Assembly (NCBI GenBank): GCA_002351725.1
Contig: DEHD01000011.1
Location: forward strand, 1 to 26,128
DNA length: 26,128 nucleotides
DNA from: Prevotella sp. UBA2809
GTDB taxonomy: Bacteria; Bacteroidota; Bacteroidia; Bacteroidales; Bacteroidaceae
Direction: 5' to 3'
This document shows positions 23,741 through 26,128 of the stretch, piece by piece. A program made the translations under genes and the position numbers. The stretch's first letter is position 1. The number at the start of each line of letters is the position of its first letter. The notes under the pieces are model-generated. The model ran no database searches. It was not told the DNA's origin and saw only the letters and a program-made list of their open reading frames with translations.

Positions 23741-23767
23741 GCTTTTCGAGGCGCTGGGCCCGAAAGC
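23741..23767 (+). promoter_or_regulatory. Leader hairpin at the 5' end of the rpsU mRNA
   Basis: GCTTT-CG-GGC pairs with GCC-CG-AAAGC (10 bp, with single bulges at T23746 and A23749), loop GCTGG. It would form the very start of the rpsU transcript, 35 bases before the ATG. A role in control by bS21 itself is possible but is an inference. Confidence 0.45.
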
Positions 23768-23802
23768 ATTAAGTTTAACATAAATAATTTAAAGTAAAAC
23801 AA

Positions 23803-23994
23803 ATGATTATTGTACCAGTAAAAGAAGGCGAGAACATTGAGAAGGCTCTCAAGAAGTTCAAGAGAAAGTTCGAGAAGACAGGTGTTGTAAAGGAGCTGCG
23901 TCGTCGTCAGCAGTTTGACAAGCCATCTGTACTGAAGCGCCTTAAGATGGAGCATGCCGTTTATGTACAGCAGCTTCGTACAAACGAGGAATAA
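23803..23994 (+). CDS. rpsU: Small ribosomal subunit protein bS21
   Basis: The protein has 63 residues, is strongly basic and of normal length. It starts MIIVPVKEGENIEKALKKFKR and contains FEKTGVVKELRRRQQFDKPSV, both typical of Bacteroidota bS21. It sits on the 30S platform near the 3' end of 16S rRNA. In Flavobacterium johnsoniae, bS21 with bS6 and bS18 holds the anti-Shine-Dalgarno sequence so that it is not free to pair. That is established there and assumed here. No Shine-Dalgarno precedes this gene (AAAGTAAAACAAATG). xerC follows after 76 bases from its own promoter. Confidence 0.96.
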   Translation: MIIVPVKEGENIEKALKKFKRKFEKTGVVKELRRRQQFDKPSVLKRLKMEHAVYVQQLRTNEE

Positions 23995-24011
23995 AAAAAG
24001 TTCCCCGAAAA

Positions 24012-24043
24012 TTTGGTAGTTTCGAGAAATTTCCGTAAATTCG
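24012..24043 (+). promoter_or_regulatory. xerC promoter: TTTG, 20-base spacer, TAAATTCG
   Basis: TTTG (24012-24015) is exact. TAAATTCG (24036-24043) differs by one base from TAnnTTTG. The extended TTGGTAGTTT at the -33 region matches the rpsU promoter. The ATG lies 28 bases beyond the box. Confidence 0.6.
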
Positions 24044-24070
24044 TAGCCGAAAACCTATTGGTCACGATTT

Positions 24071-24952
24071 ATGATGATTAACCAGTTTCTGGACTACCTG
24101 CGCTACGAGCGGAACGCATCTCCGCAGACGGTGCAGACATACGAGGAAAGCCTGAGGGCATTTGAATCGTATCTGACTTTTAGGGATAATGAACTCTCTA
24201 TGGATTCGGTTGATACTGATCTGATCCGCGACTGGATGGAGAGTCTGATGGATAAAGGAAACTCTGCCTCAACAATCAATAGGAATTTGAGTGCACTGCG
24301 TTCTTTTTACCGCTTTGCCCTAAAAAGAGAACTGGTTAAGAAGGATCCCGCCCATGCAGTGACGGGACCTAAGAAATCAAAACCACTGCCGCAATTCCTT
24401 CGCGAAGGAGAAATGGATCGTCTGCTTGACGGGCTGGAGTGGGATGGTTCTTTTAATAATGTACGCGCACGTACCATATTATTACTATTCTATGAGGCTG
24501 GTTTGAGACGTTCGGAATTGATTGGTCTGGATGATAAAGACATAGATTTCGAGGCGGCACAATTAAAGGTTACGGGAAAAAGAAACAAGCAGCGTATAGT
24601 ACCTTTCGGTGCTGAGTTGGCTGAAACACTAAAGGACTACAAGGCTAAACGCCAGGAAGAGTTCGGTGAAACCAGCGGTGCTTTGTTTCTGAGTGACAAG
24701 GGGGAGCGCATTTCGGGTGCTCAGGTTTACCAGATAGTACGTAAGTATCTGTCGATGGTTACCTCGCTGAAGAAGCGTTCGCCACATGTGCTGAGGCACA
24801 CCTTTGCCACAGCAATGCTTAATAACGGTGCAGGGCTGGAGACGATCAAAAGCTTGTTGGGACACGAGAGTGTTAGCACAACCGAGATTTACGCCCATAC
24901 CACGTTTGAGCAACTAAAGCGAATTTACAAAGAGGCTCATCCAAGAGCCTGA
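24071..24952 (+). CDS. xerC: Tyrosine recombinase XerC/XerD type
   Basis: This is a site-specific recombinase of 293 residues. It has an N-terminal SAM-like core-binding domain (about 1-90: FLDYLRYERNASPQTVQTYE) and a C-terminal catalytic domain. Catalytic residues by motif are R146 (GLRRSEL), K170 (VTGKRNKQR), H239 and R242 (HVLRHTFA), H265 (LLGH) and the nucleophile Y274 (EIYAHT). The set is complete. Length and lack of an extra DNA-binding arm point to the housekeeping Xer enzyme that resolves chromosome dimers, not a phage or transposon integrase. XerC or XerD cannot be separated by eye. A second ATG lies at codon 2. hpf begins 39 bases later, perhaps in the same transcript. Confidence 0.9.
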   Translation: MMINQFLDYLRYERNASPQTVQTYEESLRAFESYLTFRDNELSMDSVDTDLIRDWMESLMDKGNSASTINRNLSALRSFYRFALKRELVKKDPAHAVTGPKKSKPLPQFLREGEMDRLLDGLEWDGSFNNVRARTILLLFYEAGLRRSELIGLDDKDIDFEAAQLKVTGKRNKQRIVPFGAELAETLKDYKAKRQEEFGETSGALFLSDKGERISGAQVYQIVRKYLSMVTSLKKRSPHVLRHTFATAMLNNGAGLETIKSLLGHESVSTTEIYAHTTFEQLKRIYKEAHPRA

Positions 24953-24980
24953 ACCTTTTTATTAATAACTATTTAAAAAT

Positions 24981-24986
24981 AGGAGG
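24981..24986 (+). promoter_or_regulatory. Strong Shine-Dalgarno sequence of hpf
   Basis: AGGAGG lies 5 bases before the hpf ATG, with GT following as in the ideal AGGAGGT. None of the other genes in the window has more than a weak match. In Bacteroidota such sites are rare because the anti-Shine-Dalgarno sequence is held by ribosomal proteins. Confidence 0.9.
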
Positions 24987-24991
24987 TAACT

Positions 24992-25291
24992 ATGGAGATT
25001 AAGATTAAGTCGATCCACTTCGACGCTACCGAGAAGTTAGAGGCGTTCATCGAAAAGAAGGTCGCCAAGTTAGAGAAATCTTTTGAGGATATACAGAAAG
25101 TAGAGGTGCAACTAAAAGTAGTCAAGCCGGCCACTGCTCAAAATAAGGAAACAAGTCTTGAGGTTTTTGTTCCAGGAAACACTCTGTTTGTAGAGAAGAC
25201 ATGTGACACTTTTGAGGAAGGAATCGATCTTTGCGTAGATTCTATGAAGGCTCAACTGACGAAATTCAAGGAAAAATTGAGAAATAGATAA
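24992..25291 (+). CDS. hpf: Ribosome hibernation-promoting factor, short HPF/RaiA family
   Basis: The 99-residue protein starts MEIKIKSIHFDATEKLEAFIEKK, the family's typical first strand and helix. VEVQLKVVKPA, SLEVFVPGNTLFVEKTCDTFEEGIDLCVDSMKAQLTKFK and a basic KEKLRNR end follow. It binds the A and P sites of the idle 30S subunit and protects it in slow growth. This is the short form, without the C-terminal dimerisation domain of long HPF. It follows xerC by 39 bases and is the only gene here with a strong Shine-Dalgarno. The tRNA-tuf promoter starts 18 bases after its stop. Confidence 0.93.
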   Translation: MEIKIKSIHFDATEKLEAFIEKKVAKLEKSFEDIQKVEVQLKVVKPATAQNKETSLEVFVPGNTLFVEKTCDTFEEGIDLCVDSMKAQLTKFKEKLRNR

Positions 25292-25308
25292 AAAAAACTC
25301 GAAAAAGT

Positions 25309-25339
25309 TTTGGTAATTCAAAAATAAGTCGTAACTTTG
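25309..25339 (+). promoter_or_regulatory. tRNA-tuf operon promoter: TTTG, 19-base spacer, TAACTTTG
   Basis: TTTG (25309-25312) and TAACTTTG (25332-25339) are both exact with canonical spacing. A 12-bp inverted repeat (25339-25350 with 25374-25385, one G-U pair) begins at the last base of the -7 box and ends 7 bases before the first tRNA. It may act as an operator or a leader hairpin. Confidence 0.88.
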
Positions 25340-25392
25340 CAGCCGTTTTCCGACAGGTCGTAAATCTGAAACAGAGAACGGCTGCTTAATAA

Positions 25393-25466
25393 GCCTCTTT
25401 AGCTCAGTTGGCCAGAGCACGTGATTTGTAATCTCGGGGTCGTTGGTTCGAATCCGACAAGAGGCT
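25393..25466 (+). tRNA. tRNA-Thr (anticodon UGU)
   Basis: A full cloverleaf folds: acceptor GCCTCTT/AAGAGGC, D arm GCTC/GAGC, anticodon loop TTTGTAA giving TGT, T arm GTTGG-TTCGAAT-CCGAC. The anticodon stem CGTGA/TCTCG has one T-T mismatch. CCA is not encoded. Confidence 0.95.
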
Positions 25467-25480
25467 CAAAAAGAAAAGAA

Positions 25481-25537
25481 ATGTCGGGAGGATGGGCGCA
25501 AGCCAATCCGCGTTAGCTCGAAAGAGTAACGGAACAT
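25481..25537 (+). ncRNA. Structured spacer between tRNA-Thr(UGU) and tRNA-Tyr, candidate small RNA
   Basis: Two adjacent hairpins, both capped by GNRA tetraloops, fill the spacer. The first is GGAT-g-GGC with GCAA loop (25490-25509, one G-A mismatch); the second is CGTTA-g-CTC with GAAA loop (25511-25531, one bulged G). ATGT (25481-25484) can pair with ACAT (25534-25537) to close a three-way junction that ends exactly where tRNA-Tyr begins. It would be transcribed with the tRNAs. I do not recognise the family. Confidence 0.4.
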
Positions 25538-25620
25538 GGGTGTTTTCCAGAGTGGCCAAATGGGGCAGACTGTAAATCTGCTGTCTTTCGACTTCGGTGG
25601 TTCGAATCCATCAGCACCCA
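25538..25620 (+). tRNA. tRNA-Tyr (anticodon GUA)
   Basis: Acceptor GGGTGTT/AGCACCC, anticodon stem GCAGA/TCTGC with loop CTGTAAA giving GTA, a long variable arm as expected for class II tRNA-Tyr, and T arm GGTGG-TTCGAAT-CCATC. CCA is not encoded. Confidence 0.95.
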
Positions 25621-25635
25621 CTTCAAGAGATGTTT

Positions 25636-25708
25636 GCGGAAATAGCTCAGTTGATAGAGCACTAGCCTTCCAAGCTGGGGGTCGCGGGTTTGAGCCCCGT
25701 TTTCCGCT
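25636..25708 (+). tRNA. tRNA-Gly (anticodon UCC)
   Basis: Acceptor GCGGAAA/TTTCCGC, D arm GCTC/GAGC, anticodon loop CTTCCAA giving TCC, T arm GCGGG-TTTGAGC-CCCGT. The bases after the discriminator happen to read CCA (25709-25711), unlike the neighbours. Confidence 0.95.
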
Positions 25709-25714
25709 CCACTT

Positions 25715-25786
<72 letters not shown>

Positions 25787-25850
25787 CTCTTGTATTTGTT
25801 AGGAGGAAACTGAAAATTCGTAATAATTAACAAAATTAATAACAAGTAAA

Positions 25851-26128
25851 ATGGCAAAAGAGAATTTTGTGCGCACCAAACCGCACGTAAACATCGGTAC
25901 TATCGGTCACGTTGACCACGGTAAGACAACTCTGACAGCTGCTATCACAACTGTGCTGGCAAAGGCTGGACTCTCTGAGGTTAAGTCATTCGATCAGATT
26001 GACAATGCTCCTGAGGAGAAGGAGCGTGGTATCACTATTAACACCGCTCACGTTGAGTACGAGACAAAGAATCGTCACTACGCTCACGTTGACTGCCCAG
26101 GACACGCTGACTATGTAAAGAACATGGT
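25851..26128 (+). CDS. tuf: Elongation factor Tu (5' part; runs off the window)
   Basis: EF-Tu carries aminoacyl-tRNA to the ribosome A site. The first 92 codons are present. MAKENFVRTKPHVNIGTIGH leads into the P-loop GHVDHGKT (19-26). The effector region ERGITINTAHVEYE and the DCPGHADY G3 motif follow. The ATG has no Shine-Dalgarno next to it (AACAAGTAAAATG), but AGGAGG lies 45-50 bases upstream at 25801-25806. It ends a tRNA-Thr, Tyr, Gly, Thr, tuf unit with the same order and anticodons as the Escherichia coli thrU-tyrU-glyT-thrT-tufB operon, so the mRNA is probably cut from a joint transcript. Confidence 0.97.
   Translation, partial: MAKENFVRTKPHVNIGTIGHVDHGKTTLTAAITTVLAKAGLSEVKSFDQIDNAPEEKERGITINTAHVEYETKNRHYAHVDCPGHADYVKNM

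Noticed and set aside
24071..24952. Phage or transposon integrase
   Set aside because: Size, complete Xer motif set and position between rpsU and hpf fit the housekeeping Xer recombinase; no attachment site or cargo is seen next to it.
25709..25711. Encoded CCA end on tRNA-Gly
   Set aside because: The three neighbouring tRNAs lack it, so it is probably chance.

Overview
The window reads as chromosomal DNA of a Bacteroidales bacterium, most likely Prevotella or a close relative (inference from gene content and signals). It carries a PorP/GldK/GldL/GldM/GldN type IX secretion block, an OmpP1/FadL-like porin, a Kdo transferase, and many copies of the Bacteroidota promoter core TAnnTTTG. Almost every gene lacks a Shine-Dalgarno sequence. 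One gene relic ends in a sorting-type tail of the kind common in Prevotella type IX cargo.

Layout. 1-1566: an upstream terminator, a methyltransferase-like protein, a PduO-type cobalamin adenosyltransferase and a small DUF2795 protein. 1612-7605: the T9SS core, PorP/SprF-like barrel followed by gldK, gldL, gldM and gldN, all on + and closely packed. 7722-8398: a small outer-membrane barrel with its own promoter and terminator. 8417-10672: priA. It converges on an OmpP1/FadL-like gene (minus), behind which lies a PgpH-type HD phosphodiesterase (minus). A divergent promoter region then starts a gltX-waaA-metallophosphoesterase run (+). This converges on a minus-strand mdh-gamma carbonic anhydrase pair. 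A divergent Xaa-Pro aminopeptidase (+) follows.

21937-23550 is an accessory, decayed stretch between core genes. It holds a 22-bp-period direct repeat, a 5'-truncated AAA/DUF4143 ATPase, a collapsed T9SS cargo gene (signal peptide plus C-terminal tail, out of frame with each other), and a repeat-dense block of about 315 bp. That block has 19-bp inverted ends, many ACGTCA-type octamers and a second 22-bp-period array. It is the least explained part of the window.

23704-26128 returns to a dense translation locus: rpsU, xerC, hpf, then tRNA-Thr(UGU), tRNA-Tyr(GUA), tRNA-Gly(UCC), tRNA-Thr(GGU) and the start of tuf. The promoters of rpsU, xerC and the tRNA-tuf unit share an extended architecture. 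hpf is the only gene here with a strong, properly placed Shine-Dalgarno sequence. This is notable in a phylum where bS21, encoded two genes upstream, helps hide the anti-Shine-Dalgarno sequence.

All calls come from reading the sequence; no database search was run.
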